Assembly (NCBI GenBank): GCA_034359265.1
Contig: CP136893.1
Location: 20,840,001-20,904,000, forward strand
Direction: 5' to 3'
Origin: Canna indica
Taxonomy: Eukaryota; Streptophyta; Magnoliopsida; Zingiberales; Cannaceae
Length of the DNA: 64,000 bases
Within the stretch, counting starts at the first letter, position 1, and the number at the start of each line of letters is the position of its first letter. This document shows, one piece after another, positions 46,910 to 56,200 of the stretch. The notes below the pieces were generated by a model. It did no database searches, was not told the origin of the DNA, and saw only the letters and a list, made by a program, of their open reading frames with translations. The translations under genes were made by a program, and so were the position numbers.

Positions 46910-48376
46910 TATGGATTGTTGTTTCATGTCTCTCTTTTACGAAAACATGCACCATGATGAAACCTTTGATATAACCATCACAAGTTAGAATAACTGATGT
47001 TCAGTGGCAGTGATTGTTTCTAAAGCCTAGCTTAAAATCTTTACAAGTTATCATCCAAGCGCGTAATGTAAATGCATCCGCCAGTGCTGACTTCAAGAAC
47101 TTCTTACAATTAGCTTAAAATGCAGTATTTGAAATGTATCTTATAATTACATATTAATGACAAATATTTGAGCTATTTCTTATTACATTTTATCAAGTTT
47201 CTATGATCTAGTTTTATTATTTTTGTAGCTTCCCTGAGACAGAAGTGGTTAGAGACATTTCATCAATTATTAAGGGAAATTTCACGGGTGTATGGCCATA
47301 TTCGTCTGAAGTGCCATCACATCTGAAGGAGTTACTCTGGGACAAATTTAAGGTAAATTATTTTAAAATTTTGATTATGATAATTATATGTTACTGATAT
47401 ATAATCCCCTAAAATTGAAATTTTTATCTCCACTATTGTGTATTTGGGTTTTTTTAGGCAGTTTATCGTTGGGATCCTTCTCAGACCGATGAGGTTCGAG
47501 AAATATGGGACAAGACAGCTTGTCGACGCTTCTCTGATAATATGTGTGATGCTAGAAATTATGCAAAAAGAAAGGCTAACACCGATGATATTCGCCGAAC
47601 TAGCGGTTTTGGCCCTCCGTGGATACCTCCAGATATTTGGAATTAACTTATTATTGAGCATTGGGATACAGATAAGTGGAGACGAAAATCAGAAGTCGGT
47701 TGTCTCAATCGCAAGAAGGAGGTAGATGGTGACATTACACTTCATATAGGTGGATCTATTTCATTTGTTGCTCATCGAAAAAAACTGGTATGATATTGAT
47801 AATATTGTTGTCATACAAAATTTATATTAATATTGTCAACTAAATATTATTTATCTTTTTTGTAGGAAGAAAAGTTGAATCGACCACCTACACATCTTGA
47901 GTTGTTTAAACACACCCATAAGCGAAAGAGTGGTGAGGGTGACTTTGTCAACGACAAATCACAAAAAGTTGTGGTATGTACTTGATTTAACTAATAATTA
48001 ACTAATTTTTGAAATCTAATAATTAACTATTTTAAAAAAAATTGTACAGGAGACTTATGAGGCATCAATTATAGAGAAGTATGGCACAGATGCATCATTA
48101 CACCCGAATTTTGATCCCGAAGAATGGATTAATGCCTCTGGACCCCCGTCTCATAATCGGGTTTATGGTTTTGGATGTCGAGAGGGTGTTAAATCTATTA
48201 TTGGGAGTTCAAGCTCTCAAGGAAGTACATCCTCAAGTTATGGGCATTGTCGGACACATGATGAGTGGAACAATATGCAGATGGAGGTGGCATCCATGCG
48301 AGAGCACATCACCCACTTGGAGACATCGATGCAATCACAAGTGGAGGCTCAAGTGTGCTTGCTATTGACACAGCTT

Positions 48377-49883
48377 CACTACAAGAAAATTTGGATTTAT
48401 CGACCACAACTTCCGACGAGAAGGTGTGGACGAAAATTTTCGTTATATTTCCGACGACCCATAGCGTCGGAAAGAGTTACCGACAAAACTTTTCGACCAA
48501 AATGTGTCGAAAAATTATCATATTATTATCGATGAATTTTCGTCGAAAATTTGGTCGAAAATAATTTTCGACAAACTTTGTACTCACAAGTTCGTCGGAA
48601 ATACTGAACTTATCGACCACAATTTCCGACGAAAATCCATCGTCGAAATTTTTTGTTAAAGTTGTGGATTTATCGACCACAACTTTCGACGAGAAGATGT
48701 CGTCGAAAATTTTCGTTAGATTTCCGACGACTATTTGCGTCGAAAAGATTTACCGACAAAAATTTCCGACCAAAATGAGTCGGAAAATTATAATTTTTTT
48801 TTCAAATTTTTTTTTGAAACCAGCGTGGGTAAGAGGGCGAGCGCGCGTGGCACGCGCGCTCGCCCAGGTAGGAGGCGGGAGATTTCCCGCCTCCTGCTTT
48901 TTTTTTTAGAAGTCAACATGACTTCTCTGCACTGCGCGTCCTCCTCCACCAGTTCCTCATGGACGTCCCAAGAAACACGCGACCTCCAGTTCCTCGCCTC
49001 CGATCCCTCCGCCGCCAGTTCCTAGGTCCAGAACAATGTCGCCGCCTTCTGGCCCGACGACTCCTTTCGCTACATCATCGTCGGCAATGAGGTCATCTCC
49101 GAGAGCCTCGCGCAGTTCATCCTCCCCGCCATGCGCAACGTCGCGACCGCCCTCGCCGCGGCCGGCCTGCAGGGCCAGATCAAGGTCTCCACCTCCGTCG
49201 ACTCTTGCGTCCTCGGCGAGTCCTTCCCACCCTCCAAAGGCGCCTTCTCCTCCGCCGCGCAGCCTTCCCACCCTCGGCGTTGTCGTGCAAGATGCACGGC
49301 CAGTTCGGCTACCAACAGAACTTGTTCGACGCCATCACCAACGAGGTGTACGCGCCGCTGGAGAAGGCCGGAGAAATGAACGTGGCCATTGTGGTGTCCG
49401 AGAGCGGGTGGCCATCGCCGGGAGGAATGGCGGCGAGCACCAAGAACGCACAAACATAACGCCGAGAAGGGACGGAGGGAGGAACGCCGAGAAGGGATGA
49501 AAAAAAAATTGGAATTCCGAGGGACGCGCGGAGGGAGGAACGCCGAGAAGGGACGAAATTTTTTTTTCTACTTTCCGAGTAATTATCGACCACATTTTCG
49601 ACAATATTTATAGTCGGTATTTATCGAGGAGTTACCGACAAAACTTTGGTCGATATTTACCGAGGAATTACCGACAGCTTTTCGATTAAAATCTTGGTCG
49701 ATAATTATCGACAATATTTTTCGTCGATAGTTTGTCGGTATCCGTTTTGACCAAGGTTTTACCGACGCAAATACTAGCGTCGGTAACCAATCGAAATTTG
49801 GTCGGTAAATCAATGTTTCCGACCAACTTTCGACAACTTTTCGACTATATTAGCTGTCGGAAATCACCATATTTCTAGTAGTG
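48377..49883 (+). mobile_element. CACTA-D: 1.5-kb non-autonomous CACTA with captured glucanase exons
   Basis: The ends are CACTACAAGAAAATTTGG (48377) and CCATATTTCTAGTAGTG (to 49883), with a perfect CTT duplication (48374-48376 and 49884-49886). Subterminal motifs TTATCGACCACA, TTTCCGAC and GTCGGAAA repeat at both ends. There is no transposase. The centre (about 48830-49470) is GC-rich and carries a GH17 glucanase fragment. It inserted in the last coding exon of the CACTA-B TNPA-like gene; removing it with one CTT restores the frame, so it arrived after that gene was in place. Confidence 0.93.
48930..49460 (+). pseudogene. Captured GH17 endo-1,3-beta-glucanase fragment
   Basis: The family hydrolyses 1,3-beta-glucan in the apoplast. 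Matching blocks, in order, are FLMDVPRN and DLQFLASDPSAAS (about 48955-49020), [20 protein letters not shown] and [19 protein letters not shown] (about 49027-49140), [17 protein letters not shown] and [13 protein letters not shown] (to about 49250), then [20 protein letters not shown] and [19 protein letters not shown] (about 49307-49440). The catalytic acid (Glu in VGNEV) and nucleophile (Glu in SESGWP) are both visible. Frameshifts near 48985 and 49270, and a TAG at about 49024 where Trp is usual, break it. Middle and end segments of the domain are missing. The exons are GC-rich, unlike the surrounding AT-rich element. Confidence 0.85.
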
Positions 49884-49989
49884 CTTGGTATTCCTATCAA
49901 TCCTTCAGAATCAACAAATTCTCCATTGAGTTCCACCGCACCACCTCCACCACCTCCACCTCCACCTCTATCAGCTGGGTAAAGAAATA

Positions 49990-50866
49990 GGTTAGTAAAT
50001 TAAATTATTCCATTCTTAATTCAATTATCAGCATGCTATAGAATTCTCAGCATGCTCTCACAGAAGTTCAAAACACTAACCCTCACCATCTTTACCAAGC
50101 CTGCATGAGGAACAAGTAATTACATATGTGAAGTTCCAATCTAAGAGAGTCTAACATAAAGAAAGATGTGAGCTAATGTCGGGACCTAGAATAAACTTGG
50201 ATTAGTAATCAATATGCCCCGCTCACTTACAATTCTAGGATTAGTAATTAGAGAGCATGATATTCTCAGCATGCTGTGGAATTCTCAGCATGCTCTCACA
50301 ACATGCTGAGTGAATTCTCAGCATGCTGATTCTCAGCATGCTATCTCAGCTCTCTCAGCATGCTCTCTCAGCATGCTCTCACAGCCTGAGTGAATTCTCA
50401 GCATGCTGAGTGAATTCTCAGCTCTCTCAGCATGCTGAGAATAATTCTCAGCATGCTTTCACAGCATGCTGAGTGAATTCTCAACATGCTGAGTGAATTC
50501 TCAGCATGCTCTGCATCACAATGAGCTACTGTCAACATGCTCTCACAGCCTGAGTGAATTCTCAGCATGCTGAGAATTCAGCATGCTATCTCAGCTCTCT
50601 CAGCATGCTCTCACAGCCTGAGTGAATTCTCAGCTCTCTCAGCATGCTCTCACAGCATGCTGAGTGAATTCTCAGTATGCTGAGTGAATTCTCAGCATGC
50701 TCTGCATCACAATGAGCTACTGTCAGCATGCTCTCATAGCCTGAGTGAATTCTCAGCATGCTGAGAATTCAGCATGCTATCTCAGCTCTCTCAGCATGCT
50801 CTCACAGCCTGAGTGAATTCTCAGCTCTCTCAGCATGCTGAGAATAATTCTCAGCATGCTCTCACA
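49990..50866. repeat. Array of palindromic CTCAGCATGCTGAG motifs
   Basis: AGCATGCT, itself a palindrome, occurs more than 25 times. It is often extended to CTCAGCATGCTGAG and flanked by GAATTC, so that units such as GAATTCTCAGCATGCTGAG form longer palindromes. Higher-order blocks repeat: a segment with CTGCATCACAATGAGCTACTG occurs at about 50502 and 50701. A few more copies lie at 51640-51870. The array is densest from 50260. It is downstream of the TNPA-like stop or in a final intron. Confidence 0.88.
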
Positions 50867-50867
50867 T

Positions 50868-51639
50868 ACTGAAGTATGAATAAGGAAGCTATGGAAAACA
50901 TCAATTATCATCAATATAGGAAAGAATAAAATGCATGGAATAGACAGTGCATCTGCAAAATGGAAACAACTAGTAGCAATAGCGTGATGATTGGCCAATA
51001 TAGGGTAGGCATTGCCAAAAATAATGTTCCAGATATGCAACGGGGTTTATATAAGGAAACACCTGAATACCTGATGCTTGCGTACTACTATCAAGGAATT
51101 CACAATTCCTATGCGAGATGTTTACATATACAACGTAATAGCTAAAATGATATCACAGCATTCAGACTAACCTTATCTGCAGCACCCAATTTCTTGCAGA
51201 TCTGTGCCTTCTGTTCATCTGATATGTCATCAGTATTCACTATCACCTCTAACAACTGGTATACAAACTTGAATTAACACCCGAAATAATGAGAAATGGT
51301 GATTGCATGGTGTTACTAATGGTAAAAATAACTTGATAGAGCATTTGGGAAACTGGGTATCCCTCTGCTATTATATTGTTAACCTCCTTGTTTGCAACAT
51401 CAAAATCCCCAGACTTGCAAGCTCCAAATAGTGCCTGAACTGCATCCTGGGGGATTACCTGAAGAATCACAGCATAAAGAATGAAAGTCATAATAAAAGT
51501 GCCAAAGATTATATATAAGCCAAGCAAAAATAAGCATTCAGTTCTGAAATATGACATATCATTACTTTATGCCTACTCTTAACAGATTCATGAACAAAAA
51601 ACTGAAGTATGAATAAGGAAGCTATGGAAAACATCAATT
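50868..51639. repeat. 39-bp direct repeats flanking the captured RFC fragment
   Basis: ACTGAAGTATGAATAAGG followed by AAGCTATGGAAAACATCAATT occurs at 50868-50906 and identically at 51601-51639. Together they bracket the RFC-like exons. They could be a duplicated junction from the capture event. Confidence 0.85.
51170..51466 (-). pseudogene. Captured replication factor C small-subunit exons
   Basis: RFC loads the PCNA clamp during replication. On the minus strand an exon at about 51466-51346 follows a TTCTTCAG acceptor and encodes VIPQDAVQALFGACKSGDFD and NKEVNNIIAEGYPVSQMLYQ. The next exon (about 51251-51172) follows a TATACCAG acceptor, encodes LLEVIVNTDDISDEQKAQIC and KKLGAADK, and ends at a GTTAGT donor. 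This is the C-terminal collar region of the RFC2/RFC4-type subunits. The remaining gene is absent. Codons join in phase and splice sites are intact, so the capture was from genomic DNA. It is antisense to the CACTA-B genes. Confidence 0.88.
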
Positions 51640-51869
51640 CTCATCATGCTATTGTTACAATTCAGCATGCTGCATTAAAATTAAACATGAACTTGTTGCT
51701 TTTATGCACATTAAACTTGGTAAATTAAACTTGCTGAGAATGAACATGTTGGGAATTCATTATCAGAATCTCAGCATGCTGAGTGAATTCCAATTCTCAG
51801 CTGTGAATTCAGCATGCTGAGTCAATTCTCAGCATGCTATTGATATAATTCAGCATGCTGCATTGTTAG

Positions 51870-52260
51870 GTATTTCTCATTCCATTGAGTTACAAACTTT
51901 ATTTACAACTTCAGAGTGTCAGTTTATTATTTTGCATTGAGTTACAAACATCGTATTCCTCATTTCATTGCCTCATTATTTTTTTTTGTTTCTACATGCA
52001 GGTAAAAGGATGAAGTGCAAGGATCAGCTTTTTGGAAAAACTTATCTTATGTATTTGAAACTTTGAAACTTTGAAACTTTGTAAATATTTGAATAACACA
52101 ATGTATTTCGAAATTACTTGTATACAATGGTTTCTTATGTGTGTGGATTTTAATGTGTGATTTCAAAAATTATTTTTCAGATTTCGTGTGATCAAATTTA
52201 TATGTGATTTCATTATTTGAGGATTGATCAGGTACACATATAACAAAATAAAATATATGT
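51870..52260. other. CACTA-B 3' region, no gene seen
   Basis: AT-rich. A possible final splice acceptor (CTACATGCAG, about 51992-52001) precedes GTAAAAGGATGA, which would end the TNPA-like protein in an alternative model where its last intron covers 49980-52000. Confidence 0.35.
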
Positions 52261-52261
52261 T

Positions 52262-52718
52262 GATCAAAATTGGTAGATTCTAATTCCAACGGATTTACCA
52301 ACAGATACATATATACGTTGGTATTACCAACAGATAGGTTTCGTTGGTATTACCAACAGATATTTTATTTTGTTGGTAATACCAACGACAAAATATCCGT
52401 TGGTAATACCAACGGGCAAATATCCGTTGGTAATACCAACGAAAACATATTCGTTGGTAATACCAATGGACAAATATTACCAACGGACAAATATCCGTTG
52501 GTAATACCAACGAATATATGTATCCGTTGGTATTACCGACAAAATAAAATATCTGTTGGTAATATCGACAGATTAATTAAAATCCGTCGGTATTACCGAG
52601 GAGCCTTTTACTGACGGATTTTACCGACAGTCACTCCGTCGGTAACAATATTACCGACGGATTTTTGGCTATTACCGACGGATTTGGTCCATCGGTAATA
52701 CCCTGTTTTCTTGTAGTG
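52262..52718. repeat. CACTA-B right subterminal repeats
   Basis: TTGGTAATACCAACGG-type units occur many times in both orientations, grading into ATTACCGACGGATTT units next to the terminus. They mirror the left end at 27890-27985. Confidence 0.88.
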
Positions 52719-53804
52719 GCCTCAAGGTGATGAATCGATGAAGTTTGCGGGCTCAATCAAGTAGTTGAGTATCAAAGCTAGGGTTTAAGAAGAATCTCTC
52801 AGTGAAAGCTTTAAGATTGATCAAAGATGGCTCAATGAAGGTTAAGATCATGGAGGAAGACACTCAAGGGCTAGTATATATAAGCCCCAAGAAGAGAGAG
52901 CCAAAATAGCTTTCCCAAGGGGCTGATTTCTGTCCGTTGTTGACATCTGGTCGCTTGCTGATCGATCGTCGATCGACCGACCGAGCGATCACCGAGTGAT
53001 CGAAGGTATTCTACCCATTATGGGCATCGTTGGGTCGACCAGTCGATCGATTGAAATGCCTTCTGCCCGATTTCTTCTTCAGCGGGTCGACCAGTCGGTC
53101 GACCGAATCTGGGCAGGATTGATTTTTGCTTGTTTGTTCATTTCTGATTTTGGCCTTCGCTAAATCTACTTATATAACATTTATTAATATTTGTTCGTTA
53201 AAATAACTTTAAAACATAATGTTATATAAGGATTACCCCCATTTGGATTTAATAAAATATCTAAAAAATTAAAATTCTTAAGAATCAAAATCTAACTTTT
53301 GGGGTCTAGTACAAATTTCCAAAAAAACAAAAAATTTATAATCTCCTGGGTCAAATATGCATATGTTAAAGGCTTCCAAAAAATTCTTAAAAATATATCG
53401 TTTACTAGTTTTTACCTAAGGAACAATTATCGGTACTTTTGGTGCCAAGAAAATGTCTAGGTCATATAGCCCTCCAAGGAGCTCCCTAGGCTTAGTGAAT
53501 TGCAGGGCCAATTTTTGATTTTCCGGGTTTTCATGTTTTGGGATTCGGGTTTGGTATTTTGGGTTCTTTGCATCGTCATGAGAATTTACAATACATGCTA
53601 GACATCCTAAACCTAAACTCTAACTTCTCGATGAATCCCGAGAGTCGATGAGCGTCCTTGCCGATTTCTCTGATTTTTCTGATCGGGGACGTCATGCGCT
53701 AACCGATATGGAACCTGAAAGTATTTCTCAATGAAACATTAGTTCCATGTTTGTTATCATCAAAACCGATATTAAGATCAAGGTAGAAAATCTTAAGCCC
53801 CAAC

Positions 53805-55620
53805 AGCTATAGTCTTTGCTCTTAAGCTATGACACCATTATCTGTATGGTGAGGCTTGTGAGATTTACATAATTATATTGACCATAAGAGCCTCCAGTAC
53901 TTGCTCACCCAGAAGGATTTGAACATGAGGTAGTCGAGATGGCTAGAGCTGTTAAAGGATTATGATTGCACGATCCTGTACCATCCCGGGAAAGCAAATG
54001 TGGTGGCAGATGCGTTGAGCAGGAAGTCCATGGACAGTTTGACTCATCTATCGGTGAGGAGGAGGCCGCTGGCGTGAGATCTTGCCATGTGTTTGGACGG
54101 CGGAGCAGTTCTGCCTGTACTGGACTTTGGACCTTGGTGGCACACTTGCGAGTGCAGTCCACGTTAGTGGAAATGTTGCAAGCGGCCAAGGCTGAGGATG
54201 CTTTTTGTTTGTTGACCATAGACCTAGTCAGGAGAGGTGACGCTGATGATGGGTACGGACTAGATTCAGAGGGTGTCCTGAGATTTAAGGATAGGATAGT
54301 GGTGCCGGATATGGTGGTGGTCCATAGGCAGGTGATAGAGATGGCCCACAGTTCCAATTATACCATACATCTAGGGGCCACAAAAATGTACCGAGATATG
54401 AGGTAGCATTACTGGTGGAAAGGAATGAAAAAGGAAGTGGCAGAGTTTGTGTTTAAATGTTTGGTCTGCCAACAGGTAATGGTTGAACACTTAACACCTG
54501 CTGGGTTAATTGTTGTAGAACCTTGAGGTGCTAGAATGGAAGTGGGAGAAAATTACTATGGATTTTGTTACAGGCTTACCGAGGTCATGAAAGAAAAATG
54601 ATTCCATCTGGGTGGTGGTGGACCGCTTGACCAAGTCGGCGCATATTACTCGAGTGAAGACCACCTTCACTTCTAAGCAGTATGCACGACTATTCCTGGA
54701 TCGCATTGTTTCATATCATGGGATTCTAGTGATGATTATATTTGATCGGGGTACTTTGTCCACCGCTCGATTTCGGCAATCTTTTCAGGAGGCCTTGGAC
54801 ATGCAAGTACGGTTCAGCACTACTTTTCATCCTCAGACGGATAGGCAGTCCATGAGGACTATTTAGATACTGGAATACATGCTGAGGGCATGTGTACCGG
54901 ACTTGGAGGGTGGCTGTGAGAGGCATTTACCCCTAGTGGAGTTTGCCTATAACAATAGCTACCAGCGCAGTATTGGCATGGCACCGTTCGAGGCTTTGTA
55001 CGGGCGCAGGTTCCGGTCACCTGTAGGGTGGTATGAGGCTGGTGAGTCGCAGATGTTGGGCCTGGATCTAGTTCATGAGGTGGTTGAAAAGGTGAAGCTG
55101 ATTAAAGAGCGGCTCTTGGCGGCGTAGAGTCGTCAGAAAATATATGCGAATGGGAAAGCTCAGGACGTGGAAAGATCTTGGCGATGCAGAGTCTTCCTAA
55201 AGGTATCTCCTATGAAGGGGGTTGTTCATTTCGGGAAAAAGGGGAAACTAAGCCCCAAATTTATCTAGCCCTTCCCTATCTTTTGGCGTAGGGGGGTGGT
55301 GGCTTATGTACTAGCTTTCCCGCCTAGCATGGACAGGGTGCATCCCATCTTCCATGTGTCCATGTTAAAGCGGTACATTCGATCGATATGAGTCCCATGT
55401 TCTTGATGCTACTGCAGTTGAGGTTGATTCGATAGATTTGTATGAGGAAAAGCTTGTTGAGATTCTAGACAGGCAAATAAGGAAGTTGAGATCCCGGGAG
55501 GTTCCCCTGGTAAAGATCCAATGGAAGCATCACTCTAGTCAGGAGGCTACCTAGGAGGTTGAGCGGGACGTGAAGGAGAAATATCCTTACATCTTCAATG
55601 TCGTGGTGAGTTCCTTTCTT
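53805..55620 (+). pseudogene. Gypsy B RNase H end, integrase and chromodomain
   Basis: The reading resumes at 53805 with IVFALK, a TGA, then HHYLYGEACEIY and DHKSLQYLLTQKDLN (RNase H end), and [20 protein letters not shown] (about 53960). The H2C2 region is frameshifted (about 54300-54480). The integrase core has WEKITMDFVTGLPRS, DSIWVVVDRLTKSAH, a degenerate second Asp motif (IIFDRGTLST), FHPQTDRQSMRTI and LPLVEFAYNNSYQRSIGMAP. A chromodomain follows at about 55430-55600: LVEILDRQIRKLRSREVPLV and a WEVERDVKEKYP-like end. Stops near 54865, 55125, 55390 and 55552 show decay. Confidence 0.9.
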
Positions 55621-56045
55621 TCTCTTACCCAAAATTCGAGGATGAATTTTCTTTAAGGGGGAAGATTGTTATAACCAAAATTTGATTAAATTAATTTTGG
55701 TTTTAAGTAGGTAAGCGCGGACTTAAGTTAAGCGGTACGTTCGAGATGAGTCTCATGTTCTTGATGCTACCACAATTGAGGTTGATCTGACAGATTCGTA
55801 TGAGGAAAAGCTCGTTGAGATTCTGGACAGGCAAATAAGAAAGTTGAGATCCCGGGAGGTTCCCCTGGTAAAGATTCGATGGGAGCATCACTCTAGTCAT
55901 GAGGCTACTTAGGAGGTTGAGCGGGACATGAAGGAGAAATATTCTTACATCTTCGATGAACGTGGTGAGTTCCTTTCTTTCTCTTACCCAAAATTTGAGG
56001 ATGAATTTTCTTTAAGGGTGGAAGATTGTTATAACCAAAATATTC
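55365..56045 (+). repeat. Tandem duplication of the pol end and polypurine tract
   Basis: The segment beginning AAGCGGTACATTCGAT (about 55368) is repeated from AAGCGGTACGTTCGAG (about 55730), an offset of about 362 bp. Each copy contains the chromodomain coding, the CTTTCTTTCTCTTACCC block, a polypurine tract (AAGGGGGAAGAT at 55654-55665; the second copy reads AAGGGTGGAAGAT near 56015) and TTATAACCAAAAT. The copies differ at many positions, so the duplication is old. Confidence 0.88.
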
Positions 56046-56200
56046 TTACATAGTCTACTTGCTGGCTAGCCGCACAATAGGGTTTTGTACATTGTCTATT
56101 GAATTGTTATTAGGATTTGTCGATTGATCCTTCTTCCCCTTTGATGAATTAAATATGCCCGGTACTTGTGCAGCCTAGTGATTAGTTATTAGGGTTGATT

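Larger units (their letters stand above)
44075..49982 (+). pseudogene. CACTA-B TNPA-like protein (Transposase_24 type), split by CACTA-D
   Basis: ATG at 44075 is followed by an Arg/Gly-rich start with TGA at codon 6 (an arginine-glycine run suggests GGA to TGA), then Thr/Pro/Ser-rich sequence and HSDDTSRRRGPNQP. Exons as read: 44075-44475, 47229-47352 (FPETEVVRDISSIIKGNF), 47458-47787 (RKANTDDIRRTSGFGPPW, then TAA at 47644-47646 where CACTA-C has Gln), 47866-47973 (LNRPPTHLELFKHTHKRKSG), and 48050 onward (YGTDASLHPNFDPEEW, NRVYGFGCREGVKSIIGSS). CACTA-D enters at 48377; after it the frame resumes with GIPINPSESTN and a poly-proline run to TAA at 49980. Intron 1 is 2.75 kb because of retroelement insertions. 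Confidence 0.85.
27876..52718 (+). mobile_element. CACTA-B: 24.8-kb CACTA transposon carrying host gene fragments
   Basis: The left end is CACTACAAGAAAAG at 27876 and the right end CTTTTCTTGTAGTG-like (TTTTCTTGTAGTG) at 52718. Both ends share subterminal TTACCAACGGA/TCCGTTGGTAA motifs. The flanks are TGC on the left and GCC on the right, so the 3-bp duplication is imperfect. The element encodes a TNP2-like transposase (40263-43.95 kb) and a TNPA-like protein (44075-49982), both on the plus strand. Insertions within it are CACTA-C, CACTA-D, a copia piece and LINE pieces. Fragments of WEB-like, CASP-like and RFC genes lie on its minus strand. Without CACTA-C and CACTA-D it is about 16 kb. Confidence 0.88.
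27281..53804 (-). mobile_element. Copia-type solo LTR, split by CACTA-B
   Basis: The outer sequences 27281-27875 and 52719-53804 read as one LTR on the minus strand. It starts TGTTGGGGCTTAAG at 53804, has a TATA-like TTATATATACTAG near 52880, and ends in a C-rich stretch near 27300. Removing CACTA-B leaves about 1.7 kb. The right part holds clustered GGTCGACC/TCGATCGA palindromes (52960-53120). Flanking duplication is not clean (TTTAT versus GCTAT). Gypsy B coding stops and resumes exactly at its edges. The copia or SIRE-like assignment is by appearance only. Confidence 0.6.

Noticed and set aside
48957..49604. Several minus-strand frames across the glucanase fragment
   Set aside because: They are shadows caused by high GC content. 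The plus strand carries the recognisable GH17 blocks.
50230..50866. AGCATGCT array as a possible CRISPR or origin
   Set aside because: Spacing is irregular and intervening sequence is itself repeated. The context is a plant CACTA element.
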